DNA of 47,479 bases from Bacilli bacterium (GCA_036381315.1 DASVDB010000160.1:1-47479); one strand, 5' to 3'; counted from the stretch's first letter, positions 9,263-18,047 are shown. Notes: generated by a model from the letters alone, not told the origin. Numbers and translations are program-made.

Positions 9263-10288
9263 ATGCCGCTCAAAAAACTTGCCGTGTACACTTTGGGCAC
9301 GATCTTTCTTGTTTGGTTGTTTGCCCAGATCGGGTCGGTGAACGCGTTTATCAAGACAGTCAAAATGCTGGCGTACCGCGAGCAGGGGGAGCTTTTGCGA
9401 TACGGCGGCGCATCCGGGACAGCGCCGATTACGAAAAAACAAAAAGAGGAGTTGTACAACCGGATTGAACAGGCGGCGAAAGCGCACAGGCAAGCCCCGA
9501 TCAACGCCAAAATCGACCGCGTATGGAAGGCGATACCCGGCCTTAACGGGCGCGAGGTGGATGTTGAAAAAACGTATAAGCTTGCGCTTGACCGCGGGGA
9601 AACGGAGCCGATTTCGTTTGTGTACCGGGAAATTCCGCCGCGGATTAGCCTTGACGATCTGCCGCCCAACCCGATTTACCGGGGAAATCCGCATAAGCCG
9701 ATGGTCGCCCTTATGGTCAATGTCGCTTGGGGCAACGAATATATTGCGCCGCTGCTTAGAACGCTTGCGGATGCGAACGTGCGCGCCACTTTTTTTCTCG
9801 ACGGAACCTGGTTATCGAAAAACGAAAGAACCGCCCGGGAAATGTTGCGGCAAGGGCATGAATTGTCCAATCACGGCTATTCGCATAAAAATATGAGCAA
9901 GCTTGCGGCTGCGCAAGCGGAATATGAAATTGTGCGGACGGAACAATTGCTGAGCGGTCTGGGCGTAAAAAATGCGCTGTTCGCCCCGCCATCCGGCGAT
10001 TTCTCGGCGGAAACGGTGCAACTCGCCGCCAAACACGGGTTGAAGACAATCTTGTGGACGCTTGATACGGTCGACTGGAAAAACCCCGCGCCGGAAACGA
10101 TCATTCGCAAAATTACGCGCGGGCTGGAGCCCGGTTCGCTAATCTTGCTGCACCCGACCGCCGCGTCGGCCAAAGCGCTGCCTGAACTGATCCAAAACAT
10201 CAAAAACAAAGGCTTGGTAATCGGCACGGTCAGCGATCTGATTTCGCCGCGGCGCGTGCCCGAAGTTGAGGCGCCAATCGATTTTTGA
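9263..10288 (+). CDS. ylxY: YlxY-like polysaccharide deacetylase-family protein
   Basis: This 341-residue protein has an N-terminal hydrophobic anchor (about residues 6-28) followed by a NodB/CE4-like domain from about residue 150. The zinc-binding motif 2 is present (SNHGYSH), as are APPSGDFS and the late LILLHPT. Motif 1, normally TFDDG with the catalytic and metal-binding aspartates, reads MVNVAWGNE here, so classical deacetylase activity is doubtful. The position between pnp and mlpA matches ylxY of B. subtilis, whose role in sporulation is not well defined. It is probably exported and membrane-anchored. The ATG at 9263 follows GGAGGGACGAGG. Confidence 0.85.
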   Translation: MPLKKLAVYTLGTIFLVWLFAQIGSVNAFIKTVKMLAYREQGELLRYGGASGTAPITKKQKEELYNRIEQAAKAHRQAPINAKIDRVWKAIPGLNGREVDVEKTYKLALDRGETEPISFVYREIPPRISLDDLPPNPIYRGNPHKPMVALMVNVAWGNEYIAPLLRTLADANVRATFFLDGTWLSKNERTAREMLRQGHELSNHGYSHKNMSKLAAAQAEYEIVRTEQLLSGLGVKNALFAPPSGDFSAETVQLAAKHGLKTILWTLDTVDWKNPAPETIIRKITRGLEPGSLILLHPTAASAKALPELIQNIKNKGLVIGTVSDLISPRRVPEVEAPIDF

Positions 10289-10326
10289 TAGTATGGTAAT
10301 GATATACGCAGATTAGGGGGACGCCT

Positions 10327-11580
10327 GTGGAAAAGACAGTATTGTCTAATGGGCTTCGCATCGTGTACGAGAAAATTCCCGGGGCGCGCTCCGTATCATT
10401 CGGCATTTGGGTAAAAAACGGTTCGCGAAATGAAACGCTTAAAAACAACGGGATCTCGCATTTTATCGAACATATGTTGTTTAAAGGCACGCCGCGGCGC
10501 AGTGCGGCTGAAATCGCCGAAATATTCGACCGTTTGGGCGGCAATGTAAATGCCTTTACCGCCAAAGAATATACGTGTTACTACGCAAAAGTGCTGGATG
10601 AGCATCTGCCGATCGCGGTGGATGTTCTTGCCGACATGTTTTTTCATTCCGAGTTTGCCGAAAGCGAAATTGAAAAAGAGAAAAACGTCATCATCGAAGA
10701 GATTTCCATGTATGAGGATACGCCGGATGATTTGGTGCACGATCTTGCCGCCAAAGCGGCTTACGGCGCCCATCCGCTCGGATTTTCCATCCTCGGGAGC
10801 GCGGAAAATCTGCATGCGTTTCGGCCGGAGGATTTATTTTCCTACATGCGGAACACTTACACGGTAGACAACACGGTTATCAGCATGGCCGGCAATGTCG
10901 ACAAGGAGACGCTTCAGCTCATGAATCGGCATTTCGGCGACTTTATGCGGCGCGGCACGAGCGAACATACGGTATCTCCCGAATATCGCGGAGATTATAT
11001 CGCGTATGCGAAAAAGACGGAGCAAAATCATTTGTGCCTGTCATTGCCCGGCTGTTCGGCGGACGATCCGCTGCTGTATGCCATGATCTTGCTTAACAAC
11101 GCCGTCGGCGGCGGCATGAGTTCGCGGTTGTTTCAGGAAATACGCGAGAAGCGCGGTCTGGCATATTCGATTTATTCGTATCATTCGTCGTTTGTCGACA
11201 GCGGCCTGTTTACCATTTATGCGGGAACGGCTCCCAGGCAAACGGAGGAAGTATTAAAGCTTGTGCTTGCCGTCATGGATGAAATCCGCGCCCACGGGCT
11301 CACCGAAAAGGAATTGGCGCAGGGCAAGGAGCAAATGAAAGGCAGTTTGATTTTAGGCCTGGAAAGCGCCTCCAGCCGGATGAACCGACTGGGCAAAAAC
11401 GAACTGCTGCTTGGCGAGCATATGACATTGGATGAACTGATCACGAAAATTCAGGGCGTTACAATGGATGATATCAGGCAACTGATCGACCGTCTGTTTG
11501 CCGATCCGTATTCCGCATCGATTGTCGGCGAGACGGGAGCAGCGGCGGAAAAATGGAGGAGATTGATATGTCGTACCTAG
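10327..11580 (+). CDS. mlpA: M16-family zinc peptidase (MlpA/YmxG)
   Basis: This is an inverzincin-type metallopeptidase. The inverted zinc motif HFIEH lies at residues 45-49, and the third ligand is in EKNVIIEEI near residue 120. The C-terminal half has the M16 signature [20 protein letters not shown]. The 417 residues fit the YmxG/MlpA group. The start is GTG at 10327 with AGGGGG just upstream. It follows ylxY and overlaps dut by 13 bases. In B. subtilis mlpA is followed by ymxH and then dpaA; here dut takes that place. Confidence 0.93.
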   Translation: MEKTVLSNGLRIVYEKIPGARSVSFGIWVKNGSRNETLKNNGISHFIEHMLFKGTPRRSAAEIAEIFDRLGGNVNAFTAKEYTCYYAKVLDEHLPIAVDVLADMFFHSEFAESEIEKEKNVIIEEISMYEDTPDDLVHDLAAKAAYGAHPLGFSILGSAENLHAFRPEDLFSYMRNTYTVDNTVISMAGNVDKETLQLMNRHFGDFMRRGTSEHTVSPEYRGDYIAYAKKTEQNHLCLSLPGCSADDPLLYAMILLNNAVGGGMSSRLFQEIREKRGLAYSIYSYHSSFVDSGLFTIYAGTAPRQTEEVLKLVLAVMDEIRAHGLTEKELAQGKEQMKGSLILGLESASSRMNRLGKNELLLGEHMTLDELITKIQGVTMDDIRQLIDRLFADPYSASIVGETGAAAEKWRRLICRT

Positions 11581-12014
11581 TCCAATTAAAGCGGCTTCCC
11601 GGCAATGAAGATATACATGCGCCGGCGCGCATGTCGGAAGGCGCAAGCGGTTATGATTTGTACGCGGCTGTGGCGGAGCCGGTTGTCATCGGGCCGGGGG
11701 AGCGGGCGCTGATCCCGACCGGTTATGCAATTGCCATGCCGCCGGGCCTTGAGGCGCAAATTCGTCCGCGCAGCGGACTGGCGCTGAAGAACGGCATTTC
11801 CATGGTCAATGCGCCGGGAACGATCGACGCCGACTACCGCGGCGAAATTAAAGTGATCGTAATTAACCACGGCAATGAGCCGTTTACGGTAAAACGCAAT
11901 GAGCGGATCGCGCAAATGGTTTTCCAGGTCGTCCCGCAAGTCGATCTTTGTCCGGTTGACGAATTGGATGAGACAGCACGAGGCGCCGGGGGATTCGGCC
12001 ATACCGGGAAATAA
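11568..12014 (+). CDS. dut: dUTP diphosphatase
   Basis: Dut hydrolyses dUTP to dUMP and keeps uracil out of DNA. All five motifs of trimeric dUTPases are visible: [42 protein letters not shown] and the C-terminal [11 protein letters not shown], whose glycine-rich tail closes over the nucleotide. I chose the ATG at 11568 (148 residues), preceded by GGAGGAGA; an ATG at 11553 would precede that site and add five residues. The gene overlaps the end of mlpA and is followed by 533 non-coding bases. Confidence 0.96.
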   Translation: MSYLVQLKRLPGNEDIHAPARMSEGASGYDLYAAVAEPVVIGPGERALIPTGYAIAMPPGLEAQIRPRSGLALKNGISMVNAPGTIDADYRGEIKVIVINHGNEPFTVKRNERIAQMVFQVVPQVDLCPVDELDETARGAGGFGHTGK

Positions 12015-12096
12015 ATGGCGCAAATTACCCATGCACACCGCTAAATGGGTGGATTACCTCCCTGCGCAACGCAGCGTTGCCCTCGCCACCCAGCGC

Positions 12097-12279
12097 TAAC
12101 GGACGCTGCAGAGGCTATTTGCCGTAAAAAGGCTGATTCGAAATTTTAACGTACGCCACAGCGGCTATTTGTCGTTTCCGTGCCCGAATATCAGGAAACA
12201 TGCCAGAATAGGCTCTGTCACGACCGTTAGAATAATAAAGCGGGCCATTTGCGCAATATAAGCTCTCCTACGTCCGTTA
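12097..12279 (+). repeat. Four-copy symmetrical intergenic repeat
   Basis: Two 29-base direct copies (12097-12125 and 12147-12175; 24 of 29 positions identical, both starting TAACG and containing GGCTATTTG) are followed by two inverted copies (12202-12229 and 12251-12279, ending CGACCGTTA and CGTCCGTTA). Start-to-start spacing is 50 bases on each side, so the block is a palindrome made of two-unit arms. The preceding bases 12015-12096 also hold inverted repeats (GGGTGG/CCACCC around GCAACGC/GCGTTGC). No open frame of note is present. It looks like a dispersed intergenic repeat; its family could not be checked. Confidence 0.8.
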
Positions 12280-12316
12280 AAATATTGGGGCCGGCAAACA
12301 AAATGAGATTCCAGGC

Positions 12317-12410
12317 AAAAAAGGCCGCCAGCCGACAATCCGACCGGGTTTTTGTTGGCAAACTGTGCCATACTTAAATTTCGCCTCCCCATTTGGGGCG
12401 GCCTTTTTTT
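12317..12410 (+). terminator. Structured terminator-like element upstream of dpaA
   Basis: A local hairpin of GCC.CCCC and GGGG.GGC runs into a T run at 12404-12410, which is a good intrinsic terminator. The same GGCGGCCTTTTTT (12397-12409) is also fully complementary over 13 bases to AAAAAAGGCCGCC at 12317-12329. Between them lies another hairpin, GCCGACAA (12331-12338) with TTGTTGGC (12352-12359). The two pairings of the 3' segment are mutually exclusive, as in an attenuator, although it could be only a bidirectional terminator. Confidence 0.6.
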
Positions 12411-12438
12411 ATGTAAACGAAACTTCCCGACATTGCTC

Positions 12439-12466
12439 ACCACCAAATAGGCGACGGCATAAGTTA
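12439..12466 (+). promoter_or_regulatory. Sigma-K-like promoter for dpaAB
   Basis: CATAAGTTA at 12458-12466 fits the sigma-K -10 consensus CATAnnnTA exactly. An AC at 12439-12440 lies 17 bases upstream, the expected -35 position. It is 81 bases before dpaA, whose B. subtilis homologue is known to be sigma-K-dependent in the mother cell. Confidence 0.6.
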
Positions 12467-12547
12467 TACTAAAAAGCGGCCTTGGGGAAATGAGGGACGC
12501 TCGCTGGTCCAACTGTTGAAACGGTGTTGGGAAGGAGGTTTTCCTGC

Positions 12548-13447
12548 ATGTTGACCGGCACGCAAATTGCCATTGTTGGCGGTGACGCAAGGCAAATCGA
12601 AGTGATCAACAAATTTTCCGATATGGATGCCAATGTGCTGTTGATGGGGTTTGACGATTTGCAGATCAACATGGGCGGCGTACGCAAAGTAGAAATGTCG
12701 CCGGCTCATTTTGCCTCCCTCGATGCTGTCGTCCTGCCTGCCGTTGGCTCGGATGATACGGGGATCGTAAGCACCATTTTTTCATCCGAAACACTGAAAA
12801 TCACGGAATCCCACATTGCCAGCCTCCCCGGACATGCCAAAATTTATACCGGATTGGCGAAGCCTTATCTTCGGCAAATTTGCGAAAAAGAAAATGTCGA
12901 TCTTGTCGAATTGTTCGAGCAAGATGATGTGGCCATATACAATTCCATTCCGACCGCCGAAGGCGCTATAATGATGGCCATTCAAAATACGGATATCACG
13001 ATCCACGGAGCAGTGAGCATGGTGCTGGGATTGGGCAGAACAGGCATGACGCTATCGCGCCTTTTGCAGGGAATGGGCGCAAAGGTGAAGGTTGGGGTGC
13101 GCCGCAAAGAGCATTTTGCACGGGCAATGGAAATGGGCTTCAAGCCGTTTTTCCTGCAAGACTTGGGGAAAGAAGCAGCCGAAATTGACTTGCTTTTTAA
13201 TACAATTCCTACTATGATAGTCACATCACAGGTTATTGCCAACATCCCTCATCAGGCGCTCATTATCGATCTGGCTTCCAAGCCGGGAGGCACGGATTTT
13301 CGTTATGCGGAAAAAAGAGGCATTAAAGCTCTTTTGGCTCCCAGCTTGCCCGGAATCGTCGCACCCAAAACGGCGGGGCGCATCATTGCCAACGTGTTGT
13401 TTGACATGATCTTGGAAGATTCCAGGAAGCGGAGGGATGAGCAATGA
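12548..13447 (+). CDS. dpaA: Dipicolinate synthase subunit A
   Basis: With DpaB, this mother-cell enzyme oxidises the lysine-pathway intermediate dihydrodipicolinate to dipicolinic acid, the spore-core calcium chelator. The N-terminal part (IAIVGGDARQIEVI) and a second Rossmann motif GLGRTGMT near residue 160 mark the dinucleotide-binding fold. The 299 residues match B. subtilis SpoVFA closely in length. The ATG at 12548 follows AAGGAGGT at 12532-12539; an upstream start at 12524 would place the ribosome site inside the gene. It overlaps dpaB by 4 bases. Confidence 0.97.
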   Translation: MLTGTQIAIVGGDARQIEVINKFSDMDANVLLMGFDDLQINMGGVRKVEMSPAHFASLDAVVLPAVGSDDTGIVSTIFSSETLKITESHIASLPGHAKIYTGLAKPYLRQICEKENVDLVELFEQDDVAIYNSIPTAEGAIMMAIQNTDITIHGAVSMVLGLGRTGMTLSRLLQGMGAKVKVGVRRKEHFARAMEMGFKPFFLQDLGKEAAEIDLLFNTIPTMIVTSQVIANIPHQALIIDLASKPGGTDFRYAEKRGIKALLAPSLPGIVAPKTAGRIIANVLFDMILEDSRKRRDEQ

Positions 13448-14049
13448 GCTGGAACGGGACGACGGTAGGTTTTGCTCTATCCGGATCACATTGCACGTTT
13501 GCGGAAGTGATGCCCCAAATCAAGCGGTTTGTGGAATCGGGCGCCAATGTGGTACCAATTGCTTCATATACACTTATGACTACGGATACTAGATTCGGGA
13601 AATCGGAAGATTGGCAAAAACAGTTGAAAGAAATAACGGGTAATGATATTATTTCTTCAATTGTTGATGCGGAGCCGCTTGGTCCTAAAAAACTGCTCGA
13701 TGTGCTGGTCATTGCGCCGTGCACGGGCAATACGACGAGCCGGTTGGCCAACGCGATTACCGATACCCCGGTGCTGATGGCGGCTAAAGCGCAAATGCGC
13801 AACCAGCGGCCTGTGGTGCTGGCGATTTCTACAAATGACGGATTGGGGCTTAATGCCGCCAACATCGCCAAATTATTGGTGGCAAAATATATTTATTTCG
13901 TGCCGTTTGGGCAGGACGCACCCGACAAAAAACCGAATTCGCTCGTAGCCAGAATGGATTTGATCGTCGAAACCTGTGCGGAGGCGTTGTCCGGGAGACA
14001 ACTTCAGCCGATGATCATCGAACGGTTTCGCTACAATTCGGCGGTGTGA
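13444..14049 (+). CDS. dpaB: Dipicolinate synthase subunit B
   Basis: DpaB is the flavoprotein-like partner of DpaA. The 201-residue protein has the phosphopantothenoylcysteine decarboxylase-type fold signature: GFALSGSHCTF at the N terminus, then VIAPCTGNTTSRLANAITD and PVVLAISTNDGLG. It starts at the ATG inside the dpaA stop region (ATGA, 4-base overlap), so the two subunits should be made in step. asd follows after 47 bases. Its codons look somewhat richer in A and T than the neighbours, without other signs of transfer. Confidence 0.97.
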   Translation: MSWNGTTVGFALSGSHCTFAEVMPQIKRFVESGANVVPIASYTLMTTDTRFGKSEDWQKQLKEITGNDIISSIVDAEPLGPKKLLDVLVIAPCTGNTTSRLANAITDTPVLMAAKAQMRNQRPVVLAISTNDGLGLNAANIAKLLVAKYIYFVPFGQDAPDKKPNSLVARMDLIVETCAEALSGRQLQPMIIERFRYNSAV

Positions 14050-14096
14050 CTGTTTTTTAGCGACGCATTCATTATTTTTAAGAGGAGTAGGGGCAT

Positions 14097-15143
14097 ATGT
14101 CGACGCAAAAATTGGTAAACGTTGCTGTGGTGGGCGCTACTGGTGCTGTTGGGCAACAAATTTTAAAATTGTTGGAAGAGCGGAATTTTCCGCTTAAAAA
14201 TTTGAAACTGTTGGCCTCAGCCAATTCCGCCGGAAAAAAAGTCGCATTCAAAGGACAGCAACTAACGGTGGAAGAAGCTACTCCGGAAAGTTTCGCAGGT
14301 GTCGAGATCGCGCTGTTCAGCGCCGGCGGAGACAGAAGCAAATGGCTGGTGCCGCATGCCGTTGCCGCGGGCGCCGTATGCATCGACAATACAAGCGCGT
14401 TTCGGATGGATCCGGAAACTCCGCTCGTGGTCCCGGAAGTAAACCCGGAAAAAATCAAGGAGCATAAAGGAGTTATCGCCAACCCGAACTGTTCCACGAT
14501 TCAGATGGTCGCCGCGTTGAAGCCGCTGTATGACCGCTACGGCTTTAAACGCGTCATTGTTTCAACTTATCAGGCCGTATCCGGCGCCGGGGCCAAGGCG
14601 ATCGCCGAAACGCTTGCGCAATCGCGCCGGGTTTTGGACGAAAAACCCGCCGATCCGCAAATTTTGCCGGTTTCATCTTTGCCGGTAAAACACCAAATCG
14701 CGTTCAACGCGATTCCGCAAATTGACAAGTTTCAGGACAACGGCTTTACGTTTGAAGAAATGAAAATGGTGAACGAGACGAAAAAAATCATCGGCGACGA
14801 AAACATTGAAGTTACCGCAACGTGCGTGCGCATTCCGGTTCTGTACGGCCATTCCGAATCGGTGTATGTCGAGTTGAACGATGAATTTGATCTCGAAGAG
14901 GTAAGATCATTATTGGCGAATGCGCCCGGCGTCGTTGTCATCGATGATCCCGCCAGCCAGCAGTATCCGCTGGCTACAGACGCGGCAGGCAAGTTGGAAG
15001 TGTTTGTCGGCCGGCTGCGGAAAGATTTGTTCAATCCGAAGGCGCTCAATATGTGGATTGTTTCGGATAACCTGTTGAAAGGCGCGGCTTGGAACGCTGT
15101 GCAAATCGCCGAATATATCGTCGCCGGCAAAGCCGCATCGTAA
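14097..15143 (+). CDS. asd: Aspartate-semialdehyde dehydrogenase
   Basis: Asd reduces aspartyl phosphate to aspartate semialdehyde with NADPH, the branch point to lysine, diaminopimelate and dipicolinate. The NADP motif VAVVGATGAVGQQ is at the N terminus. The active-site cysteine is C132 in NPNCSTIQM, and YQAVSGAGA is also conserved. The 348 residues fit the Gram-positive type. The ATG at 14097 has AGAGGAG upstream. It feeds dapA and, through it, dpaAB; the clustering supplies precursor for spore dipicolinate. Confidence 0.97.
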   Translation: MSTQKLVNVAVVGATGAVGQQILKLLEERNFPLKNLKLLASANSAGKKVAFKGQQLTVEEATPESFAGVEIALFSAGGDRSKWLVPHAVAAGAVCIDNTSAFRMDPETPLVVPEVNPEKIKEHKGVIANPNCSTIQMVAALKPLYDRYGFKRVIVSTYQAVSGAGAKAIAETLAQSRRVLDEKPADPQILPVSSLPVKHQIAFNAIPQIDKFQDNGFTFEEMKMVNETKKIIGDENIEVTATCVRIPVLYGHSESVYVELNDEFDLEEVRSLLANAPGVVVIDDPASQQYPLATDAAGKLEVFVGRLRKDLFNPKALNMWIVSDNLLKGAAWNAVQIAEYIVAGKAAS

Positions 15144-15243
15144 CAGGTTCTTTTCGGAGCGAAAGCACGTGCGCAATATAGCTGCGCAATCGCTTGCGAA
15201 GCCGGATTGTCTTGCAACACGTTGAAGTCTGGGGGGCATATAA

Positions 15244-16113
15244 ATGAGTTATGGAAAAATTGTAACGGCCATGGTTACGCCTTTTGACGGGCAATTGCGG
15301 ATTAACTGGGATGAAACCGGCAGATTGGTTGATTATTTGATTGCCGAACAAGGCACCGACAGCATCGTCGTATCCGGTACAACCGGGGAGTCGCCGACTT
15401 TAACCGACGAAGAAAAGCTCGAACTGTTTCGGTTTGTGGTGAAACGCGCTGCCGGACGCTGCAAAATTATCGCGGGAACTGGCAGCAATAATACGGCGCA
15501 TTCCATCCATTTGACACGGGAAGCGGAAAAGTGCGGCGTCGATGCGGCGTTGTTGGTTGCGCCTTATTACAACAAGCCTGATCAGGAAGGCCTATACCGC
15601 CATTTCAAAGCGATTGCGGAAAAAACTTCGTTGCCGATAATGCTGTACAACATTCCCGGACGCAGCATCGTGCAAATTCATACGGAAACCATTTTGCGTC
15701 TTGCGGAAATTGAAAACATCGTGGCGATCAAAGAATGCGGCCCGTTGGACCATATTGCCGAACTTTACGGCAAAGCGCCGGAACATTTCCTCATTTACAG
15801 CGGCGACGATTCCGCCCTGCTTCCCGTTTTGTCCATTGGCGGAGTGGGAATTGTAAGCGTTGCTAGCCATGTGATCGGGCGCCGGATGCGCGTCATGATC
15901 GAGGCGTTTTTCGCGGGCGATTACACGAAAGCGGCGAAACTGCATGCGGAATTGCTGCCGATTTTCAAAGGATTGTTTGTGACGCCAAGTCCGGGGCCTG
16001 TCAAAGCCGCCTTGAAACTGCACGGGATTGAGGCCGGGGAAGTGCGTCTGCCCTTGGTGATGCCGAACGAAGACAAATTGCGGCAGATCGCGGCTTTGTT
16101 TCACCGGCCATAA
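15244..16113 (+). CDS. dapA: 4-hydroxy-tetrahydrodipicolinate synthase
   Basis: DapA condenses pyruvate with aspartate semialdehyde. The class I aldolase fold shows SGTTGESPTL near residue 44, the catalytic tyrosine Y135 in MLYNIPGRS and the Schiff-base lysine K163 in VAIKE. The 289 residues are normal. The ATG at 15244 follows CTGGGGGGCA. It is separated from asd by 100 bases without a gene; in B. subtilis the aspartokinase gene dapG sits there. A terminator follows at 16149. Confidence 0.97.
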   Translation: MSYGKIVTAMVTPFDGQLRINWDETGRLVDYLIAEQGTDSIVVSGTTGESPTLTDEEKLELFRFVVKRAAGRCKIIAGTGSNNTAHSIHLTREAEKCGVDAALLVAPYYNKPDQEGLYRHFKAIAEKTSLPIMLYNIPGRSIVQIHTETILRLAEIENIVAIKECGPLDHIAELYGKAPEHFLIYSGDDSALLPVLSIGGVGIVSVASHVIGRRMRVMIEAFFAGDYTKAAKLHAELLPIFKGLFVTPSPGPVKAALKLHGIEAGEVRLPLVMPNEDKLRQIAALFHRP

Positions 16114-16148
16114 CAAACGAATTTGTTGGATGTCTGCTCAATTCCGAT

Positions 16149-16177
16149 CGATGCCGACCCCCCGGCATCGGTTTTAT
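16149..16177 (+). terminator. Intrinsic terminator of dapA
   Basis: CGATGCCG at 16149-16156 and CGGCATCG at 16163-16170 are perfectly complementary around a C-rich loop and are followed by GTTTTAT. Confidence 0.85.
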
Positions 16178-16213
16178 TGTGTGTGGGCAAAATATGCCTG
16201 AACATCCCGCGAC

Positions 16214-16243
16214 TTGTGCGACAATCGGCTGATCATGTATAAT
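16214..16243 (+). promoter_or_regulatory. Sigma-A promoter for the RNase J gene
   Basis: TTGTGC at 16214-16219 and TATAAT at 16238-16243 are separated by 18 bases, downstream of the dapA terminator. This gives an untranslated leader of about 120 bases. Confidence 0.7.
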
Positions 16244-16370
16244 GGATTGCAAACGATTGGTTCGGGTTTTGCTTTTTAAGTCGTGGGGAATGTGCGGATA
16301 TATTTCGTCTAACACTTCGATTCTGCAAACGTACGAAGCCGATATCGAAAAAATATAAGGAGGAAACCAC

Positions 16371-18047
16371 TTGTCCAAAAAGAACGTGGAAAAGCTGTCC
16401 ATTTTCGCCTTGGGCGGCGTAGGCGAAATTGGCAAAAACATGTATGTTATTCAGTATGCCAATGATATTGTTGTCGTTGATTCCGGCTTGAAATTTCCGG
16501 AAGAGGAAATGCTCGGCGTTGATATCGTAATCCCCGATATTACGTACTTGCTGGAAAATCGGGACAAAGTAAGGGGCATTTTACTAACTCACGGACACGA
16601 AGACCACATCGGCGGGTTGCCGTATGTGTTGAAAAGTTTGAATGTGCCGGTATATGGCACCAAATTAACGCTTGGCCTAGTTGAAAGTAAACTTAAGGAA
16701 GCGGGTTTGCTGGGCGAAACGAAGCGCATTTTGATTACGGCCGATTCGGTCGTTCAATTGGGCTGCATTACCGCAACGTTTTTCCGCACCAATCACAGCA
16801 TACCGGACTCCGTCGGGATTTGTCTCGAGACGCCGGAGGGCATCGTCGTGCATACCGGCGACTTTAAATTTGATCATACGCCGGTGAATGACCAATTCGC
16901 CGATTTGCACAGGATGGGGGAAATCGGCAAAAGAGGCGTGCTGGCGCTGTTGTCCGACAGCACGAACGCGGAACGTCCGGGCTTTACCGGTTCGGAGCGA
17001 ACGGTCGGCGCGGAACTGGAAGAAGTGTTCCGCAAAGCGAAACAGCGCGTTGTCGTCGCCACCTTCGCCTCAAACGTACACCGGATCCAACAGGTTGTCG
17101 AGGCGGCCGCATCCACGGGCAGAAAGCTGACCGTCGTTGGGCGCAGCATGGTGAATGTCGTTACCATCGCTTCCGAACTCGGGTACTTGCACATTCCCGA
17201 CGGTATGCTGATCGAGCCGGAAGAAGTCAACAAACTCGCGTCTGACCGCGTCGTTATTTTATCAACCGGCAGCCAGGGCGAACCGATGTCCGCACTTACC
17301 CGCATGGCGCGCGCCACGCACAAAAAAGTGGACATTATGCCCGGCGATACCGTCGTAATCGCCGCCACCCCGATTCCCGGCAATGAAAAATATGTGGGCC
17401 GTACGGTCGACGAGCTTTTCCGGTTGGGCGCCAACGTGATTTATGGCCCCGGCACGGTTTCCGGCGTGCATGTTTCGGGCCATGGAAGCCAGGAAGAATT
17501 GAAGCTGATGCTGAACTTTATGCGCCCGCAATATTTTATTCCGATTCACGGCGAGTACCGGATGTTGCGCCAACATGCGCGGCTGGCCGAATCGGTCGGA
17601 GTGCCGCGGGAGAACATCTTTATTATCGACAACGGGGATATTGTCGAGATTCAGGACGGGGTTGCCCGCAAAGGCGCCAAAGTGCAAGCCGGCAACGTGC
17701 TGATTGACGGCCTTGGCGTAGGCGATGTCGGAAACATCGTGCTGAGAGACCGCAAACTGCTCTCGCAGGACGGCATCCTGGTTGTCGTCGTCACGCTGAG
17801 CAAGCAGGACGGCAATATTTTATCCGGCCCCGACATTATTTCCAGAGGATTTGTTTATGTCCGCGAATCGGAAGGCTTGCTGGAAGAAGCAAACCGCATC
17901 GTAACCATGACGATGAACAAGCTGATGAGCGAAAATGTAAACGAATGGGCTTTGCTTAAAACGCATGTAAAAGAAGCGTTGGGCAGATTTCTTTATGAAC
18001 AAACGAGGAGACGCCCGATGATCTTGCCGATCATTATGGAAGTTTGA
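16371..18047 (+). CDS. rnj: Ribonuclease J
   Basis: RNase J is a metallo-beta-lactamase/beta-CASP enzyme with endonuclease and 5'-3' exonuclease activity in mRNA decay and rRNA processing. The zinc motif HGHEDHIGG is intact at residues 74-82, with HTGDFKFD and PIHGEYRM further on and the family C terminus RRPMILPIIMEV. The 558 residues fit. The gene occupies the place of rnjB (RNase J2) after dapA, but the intact HGHEDH motif is of the catalytically competent J1 type; in B. subtilis J2 this motif is degenerate. The start is TTG at 16371, 7 bases after AAGGAGG. Confidence 0.95.
   Translation: MSKKNVEKLSIFALGGVGEIGKNMYVIQYANDIVVVDSGLKFPEEEMLGVDIVIPDITYLLENRDKVRGILLTHGHEDHIGGLPYVLKSLNVPVYGTKLTLGLVESKLKEAGLLGETKRILITADSVVQLGCITATFFRTNHSIPDSVGICLETPEGIVVHTGDFKFDHTPVNDQFADLHRMGEIGKRGVLALLSDSTNAERPGFTGSERTVGAELEEVFRKAKQRVVVATFASNVHRIQQVVEAAASTGRKLTVVGRSMVNVVTIASELGYLHIPDGMLIEPEEVNKLASDRVVILSTGSQGEPMSALTRMARATHKKVDIMPGDTVVIAATPIPGNEKYVGRTVDELFRLGANVIYGPGTVSGVHVSGHGSQEELKLMLNFMRPQYFIPIHGEYRMLRQHARLAESVGVPRENIFIIDNGDIVEIQDGVARKGAKVQAGNVLIDGLGVGDVGNIVLRDRKLLSQDGILVVVVTLSKQDGNILSGPDIISRGFVYVRESEGLLEEANRIVTMTMNKLMSENVNEWALLKTHVKEALGRFLYEQTRRRPMILPIIMEV

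Noticed and set aside
12097-12279. CRISPR array
   Set aside because: The copies occur in both orientations, are imperfect and are only four; there are no cas genes or uniform spacers.
14050-15243. Lysine riboswitch before asd or dapA
   Set aside because: The gaps are 47 and 100 bases, too short for the roughly 170-base aptamer, and show none of its conserved elements.
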